NCBI RefSeq assembly: GCF_032917945.1
Contig: NZ_CP136624.1
Span: 3,720,001-3,784,000 of the forward strand
Direction of reading: 5' to 3'
Source: Bradyrhizobium sp. sBnM-33
GTDB taxonomy: Bacteria; Pseudomonadota; Alphaproteobacteria; Rhizobiales; Xanthobacteraceae
DNA length: 64,000 bases
Positions 9,192 to 17,807 of the stretch are shown here, one piece after another; within the stretch, counting starts at the first letter, position 1, and every line of letters begins with the position of its first letter. The notes under the pieces were generated by a model that was given only the letters and a program-made list of their open reading frames with translations, was not told the origin of the DNA and ran no database searches. A program made the translations under genes and the position numbers.

Positions 9192-9464
9192 CTATCGAGA
9201 ACCCCAGAATCTCAGTACTCCGCGCTCCCGGAGAGCTGTAGTTAAGGCAGCCCTGACCAGCAGTCCTACAAAGTAGCTGCCTTGTACGATAGCTTGCACC
9301 GCCATCACGGCCAGAGCGGCGTTCAGAAAGCTAAACCCATAGGTGAAGGAAAAGACAACAGAGGCCAACAGAAGCAGAGCCAAGAACCAAAGGAGCGCTC
9401 TGAGGCGGAACGCTACGCCAACCACAAACCCCGATAGGGCTAACGCGACTGCAGCATACGTCAT
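9192..9464 (-). CDS. Small membrane protein with three predicted helices
   Basis: The 90-residue, strongly hydrophobic product starts MTYAAVALALSGFVVGVAF. Helices are predicted at about 2-20, 24-44 and 47-72. It ends with a basic tail (ALRERGVLRFWGSR), probably cytoplasmic. The ATG at 9462-9464 opens directly into the first helix and is preferred over the frame start at 9515. Function unknown. It converges with the gene ending at 9169, leaving only 22 bases between stops. Confidence 0.55.
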   Translation of the reverse strand: MTYAAVALALSGFVVGVAFRLRALLWFLALLLLASVVFSFTYGFSFLNAALAVMAVQAIVQGSYFVGLLVRAALTTALRERGVLRFWGSR

Positions 9465-10389
9465 GCCAATGTCCCCGTCGCTTGTGACAGATACCGCGGT
9501 ACGCGCAGAAAGCACTCAACAGGTGGGACTTGCGAACACAAAGCCTAGTATCGCCACTGTTCGCCTTTATGCGCCCGTCATCGGGCTGGCTCACCCATCC
9601 AGCGTGAGCGAATCGTCACTTGCGATTGGATCACGAGCCTTTGAAGAAAGCAGCTGCAATTACAAAAGGGTCAGCACTGACTTGGCCAGGTTTTGCAGGC
9701 GTTCGAAAGAGAATTGTTTGTCTGTTAAGCGGTTGCGAGCCACGCCGGTAAGTTGTTGAAGCGACGATACTTTTTCCAAGGATGGTGAGCCAAAAACAGA
9801 CTTCTGCGCCGCCAGTCGCGGTACTCTTATCGGTTGTATATGTATTTTCATCGGCTCTTAGTTGAATGTGAATGTAGGGGAAATCTCAGGAATCGTGTTC
9901 AGTTGCGCTTTAAAAGGCACACTAGCGACTTCTGGATGGCGCGTGGGTGGGTTGGGCGCCAGAGGTCTTCCGGGAGGGATTACTCTCGGCCTCAGAGTCG
10001 CCGACCAGCCCGACTGACGCGATGGATGGTTTAAGTTGTTAATCCTTTTTTCAACTTTTGTTATCCCATCGGAGGCAACACCTCCAATATTCAGCGCTTT
10101 ACATGGGTGTGGCGCAGAGGCAACGGACCGCCTAAAACAGAGGCTAGGCGCCACTGCGCTGTTTGATACGAGCGACTCCCCCTGTAGGTTCGGTTTGGAA
10201 GCGTCCGCGAGCTGTCCCGCCAATTGACGGGAAAAACTCGAAAACGCAGGATCCGAGGGCAGGGCGTTGGAATTGAGGGCGACACCTAGTGCTAAGATGA
10301 CCGAAGACCGGCCAAATCTGGGCGGTCGTTCGCGTTTAGGTCTCGACACAGTTGGGTGGCGGTGCTGGCGATGGGGCGCACGCGTCGGC
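9465..10389. other. Upstream region of the exopolysaccharide locus
   Basis: About 0.9 kb without a supported gene. Open frames on both strands (for example 9660-9851 and 9858-10517 on the minus strand) lack good start signals or known motifs. The region presumably carries the promoter for the rightward wza-wzy pair that begins at 10390. Confidence 0.4.
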
Positions 10390-11592
10390 ATGCGGAAGCA
10401 ACCGCTGTTTGGAGTTGTCTCTGCAGTTGTTTTGGCGATTATGCTGCCGGCATGCTCGATTCTTCCCGGGACCGGTCCCTCAAGTGACGCGGTAAATGCA
10501 AATGCAACCGCTGGCATCCGGTCTAAGACGGCTTTGCCCTATGCGCTGGTCGACATTAGCGCTGATACCATCGGCTTTCTGTCGCAACCTAACCTGATCA
10601 CATTCAAAGGGCAGTTTCCTGACAAGCGCGCCAAGCCTACGCAGGTGGTCGGTGTGGGCGACGTCCTGAATGTATCGATCTTTGAAGCTGCTCCGGGCGG
10701 CCTATTTACGCCCGGCCAAGCTGCCGGCGCTCGTCCGGGAAACTTCGTCGATTTGCCGCCCCAGGCGGTGGATCAGAAGGGGAGCATTTATGTTCCTTAT
10801 GCTGGCGAAATACCTTCCGCCGCGCGAACCATTCCGGAAATCCAGCAGGCAATCGTTGCTCGGTTGCGGAACCGCGCCATCGAGCCGCAGGTCGTCGTCA
10901 GCCTCAATCAGCAGCACTCGAGTGTCGTCAGTGTATTGGGTGACGTGAATACACCTGGCGTCCTGGCTCTGAACAGCGTCGGCGAAAGATTACTGGCGCT
11001 GATTGCGCGCGCCGGGGGGCCTAAGTACGAGGCGATCGAAAGCTACGTTACCTTGCAGCGGGACGGTAAGCGCGTGAAGGTGCTGCTAAGCCGTGTGGTG
11101 CACGACCCGCGCGAAAATATCTTCATAAGACCGAACGACGTGATTTTCCTGACGCGTGAGTCGCCGACATTCACGGCACTAGGTGCGCTCAATCAAAATG
11201 TGTTCGGTTTCAATTCAGAAATTCCGTTCGATGTTGAAACGCTGACGCTGGCTCAAGCGATGGGCAAGGCTGGCGGACTCAACGACAATCAATCTGACCC
11301 CAGTGAACTTTACGTCTATCGCTACGAGGACCGTCATTTCCTGGAAAAGCTTGGTGTCGATACAACGAGATTCACCTTTGACAGGGTGCCAACGATCTAT
11401 CGTCTGAATCTGCGGGATCCATCGGGTATGCTGCTCGCTGCCGGCTTCCAGATGCGATCCAAGGATGTCATGTACGTCGCGAACGCCAAGGTTGTGGACT
11501 ACTACAAGCTCCTCTTGCTGATTAACAACACGACCTCGACCGTCAGAAACGTCAATGCAGCCGTTCATGAAGTGGCCACGCCGATTAACTAG
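10390..11592 (+). CDS. Outer-membrane polysaccharide export lipoprotein, Wza/ExoF type
   Basis: This forms the outer-membrane channel through which exopolysaccharide leaves the cell. The 400-residue product starts MRKQPLFGVVSAVVLAIMLP with a lipobox (LPAC, Cys about residue 23), so it is a lipoprotein. A Poly_export domain follows (about 85-175: VGVGDVLNVSIFEAAPGG and GSIYVPYAGEI). SLBB-type repeats come next (SVVSVLGDVNTPGVLAL and a second near ALGALNQNVFGFNSE). The ATG at 10390 gives the signal peptide; the frame is open from 10267. It lies 39 bases upstream of the polymerase gene, so the two are probably co-transcribed. Its cytoplasmic-membrane partner is the Wzc-type kinase at 17808-20066. 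Confidence 0.88.
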   Translation: MRKQPLFGVVSAVVLAIMLPACSILPGTGPSSDAVNANATAGIRSKTALPYALVDISADTIGFLSQPNLITFKGQFPDKRAKPTQVVGVGDVLNVSIFEAAPGGLFTPGQAAGARPGNFVDLPPQAVDQKGSIYVPYAGEIPSAARTIPEIQQAIVARLRNRAIEPQVVVSLNQQHSSVVSVLGDVNTPGVLALNSVGERLLALIARAGGPKYEAIESYVTLQRDGKRVKVLLSRVVHDPRENIFIRPNDVIFLTRESPTFTALGALNQNVFGFNSEIPFDVETLTLAQAMGKAGGLNDNQSDPSELYVYRYEDRHFLEKLGVDTTRFTFDRVPTIYRLNLRDPSGMLLAAGFQMRSKDVMYVANAKVVDYYKLLLLINNTTSTVRNVNAAVHEVATPIN

Positions 11593-11631
11593 GCGCGGCC
11601 CCGATCGGATCAGCGATTCGGCCATAGATCG

Positions 11632-13023
11632 ATGGCAACCGGGATTTTCGGTGTGACGGCCAGCTCGGTCCAGCTGTGGATCACCGTCTTTGTGCTCGTG
11701 CTGGCCCCGCTGTTCTTCGGGTCAGTGGATCTTTTCTGGATCGTGGTCTGGACTATTCTGCTCTCAACAAGTGCGTTGTGCGGTGTAGTGACGCCAATGA
11801 GCACCGGTCAGAGCCGGGTGTTACTTGGCTTCCTTGCTTTATGTGGAATCTATGCGCTGGTGGCGATCGTTCAGGTCGTTCCTAATGCGATCAACCAGCT
11901 CAACGATCCAAGTTGGCAGCGGGCCAACGAGATTCTTAGCCTTAATGCGTTGCCCCGGATCTCTAGCCGAGCCGAGATTCCAACGATTGCGGCAGGACAT
12001 TTTCTACTCTTTACAACGTCTTTCGTCAGCGCCTTCTGCCTGGGTGTCTCGCAACGCAATTTCGAAATATTTGTCCGGTTCGCACACTACTCAATTCTTG
12101 CTTACGTGGTTTATGGTCTCGCTGCTTTTGCATTTACGCCGAACATGGTGTTATGGGCACCTAAGCTCGCCTACCGCGGAAGTCTGACCGCGACGTTTAT
12201 TAATCGCAATACCGCCGCCACATTCGTGGGTGCCGGCGTGATCCTGTGGTCCTGCTCAGCCTTTTTCTCGATACAATCCGTTCAATTTTCCTCGCTACGG
12301 CTGCTATTGCTGTCCAAATTGAATGAGGACCTTGCGTTCAAGATCATTCTTCGATCCGCAGCTGCGCTACTGTGCTTTTTTGCACTTCTTTTGACGGGCT
12401 CACGCGCCGGATTGATTTCTGCCTGCTTCGGATTGATGGTGGCGATCACGCTGATGGTCGCTAACAGGCGCAAGGTGAGACTTTGGCTCATCCTGGTATC
12501 AGGAAGTGCGGCTATTGCGCTCGTTGTCCTGTTGCTCAGTCGAATGGGCCAAATTATTTCCCGTGGGTTGTTGGATGAGGCGCGATGGTCAGTCTATGAG
12601 TTTTGCGTTGAGGCTATCCGGCAACGACCTCTTCTTGGTGCCGGACTTGGCAGCTTTGCGGATCTGTTTCCATCGCTGCGGAGCAAGGACTTCCCTAGTG
12701 GGGGCGTATGGGACTACGCTCACTCCACAATTCTAGAAATTGCGGTCGAGATGGGAATTCCTGTGGCAGCCATGGTTGTCATCGCGGCGGTTGCATCCTT
12801 TTTTTTCCTTGCTCGCGCTGCCCTCATGTCTCAGGATCGGAGCCGGAGCTCGCTGGCTGCAATCGCCGGCATTGTGGTCCTTAGCTATTTGCACTCGCTC
12901 GTCGATTTTTCACTGCAAATTCCTGGCTATCTTATCGTGTTCGGTATTCTGCTCGGTTGCGGGCTCGCCCGAGCCTGCTCAACCTGCGAGCCCAAGCAAC
13001 GCGCGATCACGCAATCTCTTTGA
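11632..13023 (+). CDS. O-antigen ligase/Wzy-type polymerase family membrane protein
   Basis: The 463-residue product has about ten to twelve hydrophobic helices. The family signature region (Wzy_C, PF04932) lies at about 235-390: LLLTGSRAGLISACFGLMVA, then the periplasmic loop with RQRPLLGAGLGSFADLFPSL and DYAHSTILEIAVEMGIP. In this locus it most likely polymerises the exopolysaccharide repeat unit (the ExoQ role), because export and priming genes are adjacent. A ligase role is possible from sequence alone. It starts 39 bases after the export lipoprotein gene. Confidence 0.82.
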   Translation: MATGIFGVTASSVQLWITVFVLVLAPLFFGSVDLFWIVVWTILLSTSALCGVVTPMSTGQSRVLLGFLALCGIYALVAIVQVVPNAINQLNDPSWQRANEILSLNALPRISSRAEIPTIAAGHFLLFTTSFVSAFCLGVSQRNFEIFVRFAHYSILAYVVYGLAAFAFTPNMVLWAPKLAYRGSLTATFINRNTAATFVGAGVILWSCSAFFSIQSVQFSSLRLLLLSKLNEDLAFKIILRSAAALLCFFALLLTGSRAGLISACFGLMVAITLMVANRRKVRLWLILVSGSAAIALVVLLLSRMGQIISRGLLDEARWSVYEFCVEAIRQRPLLGAGLGSFADLFPSLRSKDFPSGGVWDYAHSTILEIAVEMGIPVAAMVVIAAVASFFFLARAALMSQDRSRSSLAAIAGIVVLSYLHSLVDFSLQIPGYLIVFGILLGCGLARACSTCEPKQRAITQSL

Positions 13024-13109
13024 TTTGAGAGGAGCCGCACGCCGGCATTGGGAGCAAACCGGTCAAGATGCTTATGCCTCCCAGAACTATGCACGACGTT
13101 ATGAACTGG

Positions 13110-13763
13110 CTATCGATCCGCCAGGCGAAGTTTTTTATCGGCTTGCGAGATGGACGGGCCGCCTGCAGGATACTTCACCTCATACCAAAACTTGGCGTCG
13201 GCGGCTGATTGTATCTTGAGCCATTGGTAGCCCGTGCTCTGCCAGGGGCGAATTGCCTCAGTCAAATTGTCCATAACGAGGTCACCCCGTGTCGTCGCGA
13301 CGACGAGCACCAGGTGACCAATTCCGGAGGCCGTCTTGACCACCGATAGCCGCAGAGCCCTTGAGGGCAGACCGCTTCCGAGGAGCTCGTGCCGCTTGGT
13401 TACGGCGTAGTCGTTGCAGTCTCCCATATCTGGCGCAATCGTCCAGCTGTCCTCAAGGTTGGAACCATAGTTCTTGGAGGCTGGAATAATGGACATGTTG
13501 ACGCTGTGATTCACACGCTTCAGCAACTCCGAAGTCTCCGTGCTGAATTCGATGCGATCGCTTTCCGCCGCGCTTGTCTTGCAATCAGAAGGATATCGAA
13601 GGCAAAAGCGGACATGCTGAAACGGAGCTAATGTCGGAGAAGCTTCCACAATCCCTGGAGACACATTTGAGTCCTGTGGGGACCGACTGCGAGCTTCGGC
13701 GAGGCCAGCGAACAGCGCGCCTGCAAGGATTGCAGCCGCCATCGAATATAAGTGTCGTGCCAT
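13110..13763 (-). CDS. Bacterial transglutaminase-like cysteine peptidase (BTLCP), exported
   Basis: The 217-residue product has a signal peptide (MARHLYSMAAAILAGALFAG, cleavage near AEA). The family core follows: the WTIAPDMGDCNDYAVTKR segment carries the likely catalytic Cys116, GIGHLVLVV carries His150 and LVMDN carries Asp165. The best-known relative is LapG, a periplasmic protease that releases surface adhesins under c-di-GMP control. Rhizobial BTLCP proteins are often found beside polysaccharide genes. The substrate here is unknown and no LapD-like partner is nearby. The ATG at 13761-13763 was chosen for the signal peptide. It converges with the polymerase gene. Confidence 0.85.
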   Translation of the reverse strand: MARHLYSMAAAILAGALFAGLAEARSRSPQDSNVSPGIVEASPTLAPFQHVRFCLRYPSDCKTSAAESDRIEFSTETSELLKRVNHSVNMSIIPASKNYGSNLEDSWTIAPDMGDCNDYAVTKRHELLGSGLPSRALRLSVVKTASGIGHLVLVVATTRGDLVMDNLTEAIRPWQSTGYQWLKIQSAADAKFWYEVKYPAGGPSISQADKKLRLADR

Positions 13764-13915
13764 GAGACAACCACTGACCGAGGATGATGCGACCGCGTGT
13801 GCGCGCGCAATCAATCGGCGGATTGTCCGGCTGCGAGGTTAAATCTTCTCTATCAAACGGGATTAACGAACTCTTATGGTCTTCATCCTGCAGCCCGCGG
13901 TGGTCAAGCGCCGGG

Positions 13916-14893
13916 TCAAATCGACAAGCAATTTGAGTGCCAGTTCCAGGCGGTACCGACAATCGACCGGAGGTCATGCCGCGGAGACCACCCGATCGTT
14001 TGTTTCGCCAGAGCATTGTCTGCTACCAAAATCGGTGAGTCGCCTTCCCGGCGTGGCCCATATTTGACGCTAATGCTCTTGCCTGCAATGTGCTGAACGG
14101 TCTCAAGCAGTTCCTTCACGGTTGTCCCATGACCGGTGCCAAGATTGAGCGCGTGGCTGGTGCCATTATTCAAGAGATGCTCGATCGCGCGGGCATGCGC
14201 GTCGGCAAGATCCAGCACGTGGACGAAGTCGCGCACGCACGATCCATCCCGCGTTTCATAGTCCGTTCCCAGAACTTCAAAATGTGGCCGGCGACCCAAG
14301 GCGGTCTCGATCGCGATCGGGAGGGCGTGAGTTTCCGGCGAATGCCATTCCCCGATTCGTCCTTCTGGATCTGCTCCAGCCGCGTTGAAATAGCGCAGAA
14401 TTAGCGATCGAAAGCCCTGGTACAGATCCAAGTCCTTCAATATCTGCTCGACAATGAGTTTACTGCGGCCGTAAGGATTGATCGGCGCTTGAGGGTGGGC
14501 CTCATTGATCGGTATTGAGGACGGAACGCCGTACGTCGCGCATGTCGAGGAGAACACGATCTTGTCGATTCCTGCAGCTTGCGCCGCTCGAAGCAACGTT
14601 ATCGTGCCGACGACATTGTTCTCGTAGTAGCTGGCCGGGTCCAGAACCGACTGGCCCACCTCGATCGATGCGGCGAAATGCACAATGGCGAGCGGCTTGT
14701 GTTTCCTGAGCACGTCATCGAGCCTGCCACGGTCCCGAATGTCGCCGATTTCAAGAGGACCCCACTTGACGAATTCAGCATGACCATTTGAGAGATTATC
14801 ATACACGATTGGGGTGAAGCCCTTATTGAATAGATCGAGGCAGGTGTGCGCCCCGATGTATCCTGCTCCGCCAGCGACAAGAATGTTTCCCAT
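13916..14893 (-). CDS. galE: UDP-glucose 4-epimerase
   Basis: This interconverts UDP-glucose and UDP-galactose, supplying galactose for polysaccharide; it is the equivalent of exoB in rhizobia. The 325-residue SDR protein has the NAD-binding motif GGAGYIGAH at 8-16, SSTCATYG at 115-122 with the catalytic Ser/Thr, and YGRSK with Tyr141 and Lys145. The C-terminal substrate-binding part contains RYFNAAGADPEGRIGE and RDFVHVLDLADAH, all typical of GalE. Length is normal. It lies upstream of the BTLCP gene on the same strand with a gap of about 150 bases. Confidence 0.93.
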   Translation of the reverse strand: MGNILVAGGAGYIGAHTCLDLFNKGFTPIVYDNLSNGHAEFVKWGPLEIGDIRDRGRLDDVLRKHKPLAIVHFAASIEVGQSVLDPASYYENNVVGTITLLRAAQAAGIDKIVFSSTCATYGVPSSIPINEAHPQAPINPYGRSKLIVEQILKDLDLYQGFRSLILRYFNAAGADPEGRIGEWHSPETHALPIAIETALGRRPHFEVLGTDYETRDGSCVRDFVHVLDLADAHARAIEHLLNNGTSHALNLGTGHGTTVKELLETVQHIAGKSISVKYGPRREGDSPILVADNALAKQTIGWSPRHDLRSIVGTAWNWHSNCLSI

Positions 14894-15078
14894 TCAGTTG
14901 AATTTCCCGGGGGCGCTCGCGTCGTCAGTTCCGCTGCGATTGAAGGACGCGATTGTTGCGAATGCCTTGCTTATGCCTGAAGGCCGGCTGGAATTTTGAA
15001 GGATTAAACTTCAGCCTCGTCTTCAAACAAAGCGCGATGTGCAAAAAACCTAGGCCGTCCAGAGGCGCCTAGGGTTAA

Positions 15079-15273
15079 CTAGTATGTGAACACCCTCTGC
15101 CATAAAGTGATCATTCCCCACCCCAGAAAGGCGAGCCATGCAAGCATTGCCCCTATAATGATTGTGGCAAGCAGCCAGATGGCGACTTTCCTGCTCCTCC
15201 GCCCACCGCGGAGTTGGGCCGACGAATCCCGCAATTCGCTGTCGGCTTTTGTCGACCGCTGGAGATGATTCAT
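15079..15273 (-). CDS. Small single-pass membrane protein
   Basis: The 64-residue product has a polar, basic N-terminus (MNHLQRSTKADSELRDSS, then RGGRRSRK) and one C-terminal helix (VAIWLLATIIIGAMLAWLAF). The positive charges before the helix predict a cytoplasmic N-terminus. It lies between galE and the priming transferase gene on the same strand. A second 64-residue protein of similar plan is at 52183-52377. Function unknown. The longer overlapping frame at 15050-15322 was not used. Confidence 0.45.
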   Translation of the reverse strand: MNHLQRSTKADSELRDSSAQLRGGRRSRKVAIWLLATIIIGAMLAWLAFLGWGMITLWQRVFTY

Positions 15274-15578
15274 TCGTCGTTACCGCTCTGAGACAAGCGA
15301 TGAGTAAACACAACGAACGCAATCAGCAATCTCAATGCCAAATTAACGTAAAGGAGGTTGCTGGCATCTCATTAAATGTAGACCCGCTATCCTTACCCGT
15401 TAGCAAAGCTGGAGACGATCAATGAAGAGTCGCAGCGAGCCGCCGCTAGACGCAACGCGACGTATTCTGGGACATGAAGCGCCGCTGGATCGACGCGTTG
15501 TGTCTTGTCCGATCGGTTTAGACGTGGAGCGGGTAACCTTCCTCATTTTTCGGCGGCTTCCCGGCGCACGGGCGACGT

Positions 15579-16244
15579 TCAAAAGCCGCTATCCGAGAGC
15601 AGGACAACAGGGATTGTAACAATTATTATCTTCGCGTCCAAAGCCATGGACCAGTTCCGTGCATAAAATTCATCATATTTGACGCGTTTCTCATAGGTCG
15701 TGGTGCTACGCCCGCTCACCTGCCAGAGTCCGGTTATGCCCGGCCGGCATGAAAGGTAGGCCCCTATGGCGTCGGAATATCTAACCAGTTCTTCATCGGT
15801 AACCGGACGAGGCCCAACAATGCTCATGTCGCCCTTCAGGACGTTAAATAATTGGGGCAGCTCGTCCAGACTGGATTTGCGTAGAATAGCTCCGATCGGG
15901 GTCACCCGCGGGTCGTGCCGCAGCTTGCGTGTGGTCGCCCACTCCGCCGCCGCTCTAGGATCCGAGTCAAGAAGGTCGCGCAGTCGCGCCGATGCGTCGG
16001 TCGCCATCGTGCGGAATTTCAGGCAATCGAAATATTTCCCCCCAAAGCCGACCCGTCGGTGTCGGAACAGAGCCGGTCCAGGCGACGTCATAATTGTGGC
16101 GATGAAACAAATGATTAGCAAAGGCGCGAGTAACACAATTCCAGAGACTGCCAGCACAATATCGATTGTCCGCTTTGCAGTAAGTCCGACAGGACGGGGC
16201 GAGGCGTTTGCTGCAAATCGGAAAGTGTCGACCAAATTGTTCAT
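15579..16244 (-). CDS. exoY: Priming undecaprenyl-phosphate sugar-1-phosphate transferase, ExoY type
   Basis: This transfers the first sugar-1-phosphate (galactose or glucose in relatives) to undecaprenyl phosphate at the inner membrane, starting repeat-unit assembly. The 221-residue product has one N-terminal helix (TIDIVLAVSGIVLLAPLLII). The PF02397 catalytic core follows: GPALFRHRRVGFGGKYFDCL, KFRTM, LRKSSLDELPQLFNVLKGDM, IVGPRPV and RPGITGLWQVSGR. The ATG at 16242-16244 has a strong AAGGAG eight bases upstream and is preferred over the start at 16271. The short form without extra helices is typical of ExoY rather than WcaJ/WbaP. Confidence 0.92.
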   Translation of the reverse strand: MNNLVDTFRFAANASPRPVGLTAKRTIDIVLAVSGIVLLAPLLIICFIATIMTSPGPALFRHRRVGFGGKYFDCLKFRTMATDASARLRDLLDSDPRAAAEWATTRKLRHDPRVTPIGAILRKSSLDELPQLFNVLKGDMSIVGPRPVTDEELVRYSDAIGAYLSCRPGITGLWQVSGRSTTTYEKRVKYDEFYARNWSMALDAKIIIVTIPVVLLSDSGF

Positions 16245-16641
16245 TTGGTACTCCTTAAGAAGGCACTTCAAAAACGATTCATCTTAGTCGTTAAAATTTA
16301 CTGATTTTTAACAGATCAATGCGCCCACTTCAGAGATCACGCAAGGCTCTATTATACGCATTTTTTGATAAACCTTAATCAAATGAAGCATTGAACACGT
16401 TGACTAGTTTCGGCTGTTTATTAGTTCCGCTCCAGATTGAAGCAGCTGTGCCTCCATGTTATGCTGCAGTGCGGGGTCAATATCGTGAGTTCCGTCGGAG
16501 AGAGCCGAGATCCTCAATTTAAATGTTTGTTCGAATTTTATGTGTTCGACAACATGTTTTGGGAATGATCGGCATCAACCTGACGTGATCGGCTCGCCAT
16601 TTGGCCATCGTGCAGGGGCCATCAGTCCCCTCGAATGATCC
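16245..16641. other. AT-rich upstream region of the priming transferase gene
   Basis: About 400 bases without a gene, clearly more AT-rich than its surroundings near 16280-16400 (TTAAAATTTACTGATTTTTAAC). The leftward promoter of exoY probably lies here. No specific operator could be assigned. Confidence 0.5.
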
Positions 16642-17010
16642 TCATCGAGGGAGTGGCGGTGCGAGGACCGGCGAGAAGTCCGCAGGCGTACGCTCGTCGC
16701 GATCATGTCCGGTGAAGACAAAAAAGCCCTTGCTGGTGGCAATCACGTCGCCTCGCTGCAGGCTTGGGTCGTTCATGGCTCGTTGATCGGCGGCTTCAGC
16801 ATCCTCCTGGTCCGTTTGGGGAGGACTTGCGGTTCGCGTGCGCGCTTTCGCGACGTATTCCTCGGAGCGGCGACGCGCCTCCATGACACGTTGCTGCCAC
16901 TGATCGGCCGTAAGCGTGGCGGCGGGAAGGCTTTCCAATTCTTCCAGGCAGCTCACGGGCGATCCGAGCAGCGAGAAGGCAACCACCAGAACCGGCGTCC
17001 GATACATCAT
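16642..17010 (-). CDS. Small exported hypothetical protein of the exo locus
   Basis: The 122-residue product starts MMYRTPVLVVAFSLLGSPVS, a signal peptide with a possible lipobox-like PVSC at the end. A helical polar segment follows (TADQWQQRVMEARRRSEEYV), then a C-terminal RGDVIATSKGFFVFTGHD. Start ATGATG at 17005-17010 with GGAAG upstream; either codon may be used. The frame opens much earlier (17328) but overlaps the neighbouring gene. It is 74 bases downstream of the 239-residue protein gene, probably in the same operon. No known family recognised. Confidence 0.55.
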   Translation of the reverse strand: MMYRTPVLVVAFSLLGSPVSCLEELESLPAATLTADQWQQRVMEARRRSEEYVAKARTRTASPPQTDQEDAEAADQRAMNDPSLQRGDVIATSKGFFVFTGHDRDERTPADFSPVLAPPLPR

Positions 17011-17084
17011 GGCAACTTCCCGAGTTCGGTAGATCAGGCAAAGATATCGCGCAACGGAATTCGCTCTCTTGCAAGAGACGATAG

Positions 17085-17804
17085 TCAAGATCGAAATTTG
17101 TGCAACGCGTCCGAAAAGCTTTTCTGTTGGGAAGGATTGAGCTGCTGGACGTGAGCGAGTAGTAGCGAACGAATTGCCGGAGGAGCAGCCAAATAGCTGC
17201 GGGCCGCACTGTCCGGCAATCCATTGGTTATAAGCTGTTGAAATTCTTTGATGATTTTGAGCCGGAGAGCTTCGGGCGCGATAAGTAGTAGAGGCGTCGC
17301 AACGATGGTCCGACGGATTGAGATCCATGCTTCGTTTGGCGAGGTATCATAGGACATGGAGAGCGCATCAAAAGATCGGTGGTTCAACAGACCGTGCAGG
17401 GCCTCCAGGTTGAATACCAGGAGCCATACGAACGAATCTCGCGGCGTGCAGCTCAGGATCAGTCTCGAACGAGTCTCAAGAGACCGGACGTGGCGGTCGA
17501 ACTCCTGAGCGAAGCCCGTCCGTAGCGCGGATTCCGCCAACGGCATTTCCAGGAGCAACATTGCCCTTTGAGAATGGGTATCGCACGCGCTGAGGCTCTG
17601 CGCAGCGCGACTTTCCAACGTCTGGGTTGAGATCGTCCGATTCAACGTCTCTGAGCGCAACAGACGACCTTCGATTTCTCGAAAATCATCAGCCGCCTCG
17701 CTGTGGGCAAGCGCGAAAATCCCCCACACCAGCCCCAGGCAGCCAAGTGCAAAGGTCAGCGCTCGTCCAACAACCAACGCGAGAGGGGTCTTTGCCAGGG
17801 CCAA
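17085..17804 (-). CDS. Hypothetical membrane-anchored protein downstream of the Wzc-type kinase
   Basis: The 239-residue product has one N-terminal helix (ALVVGRALTFALGCLGLVWGIF, about 9-31), then a soluble, mainly helical, probably periplasmic domain. It starts three bases after the stop of the kinase gene (17808), so the two are almost certainly translated from one message. This suggests a role in exopolysaccharide assembly. From memory, similar unnamed proteins accompany exo genes in Bradyrhizobium. No catalytic motif is visible. Confidence 0.65.
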   Translation of the reverse strand: MALAKTPLALVVGRALTFALGCLGLVWGIFALAHSEAADDFREIEGRLLRSETLNRTISTQTLESRAAQSLSACDTHSQRAMLLLEMPLAESALRTGFAQEFDRHVRSLETRSRLILSCTPRDSFVWLLVFNLEALHGLLNHRSFDALSMSYDTSPNEAWISIRRTIVATPLLLIAPEALRLKIIKEFQQLITNGLPDSAARSYLAAPPAIRSLLLAHVQQLNPSQQKSFSDALHKFRS

Positions 17805-17807
17805 GAG

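Noticed and set aside
9660..9851. 63-codon minus-strand frame starting MKIHIQPIRVPRLAAQK
   Set aside because: It has an ATG but only a poor upstream signal and no recognisable family; not enough support to call it.
9858..10517. 219-codon minus-strand frame overlapping the start of the export lipoprotein gene
   Set aside because: It overlaps a clear Wza-type gene, has no ribosome binding site, no known motif and an Arg/Pro/Ser-rich composition typical of antisense frames.
15422..15619. 65-codon plus-strand frame starting MKSRSEPPLDATRRILGHEA
   Set aside because: Although GGAGA lies upstream, it overlaps the end of the exoY gene on the other strand and has no protein-like pattern.
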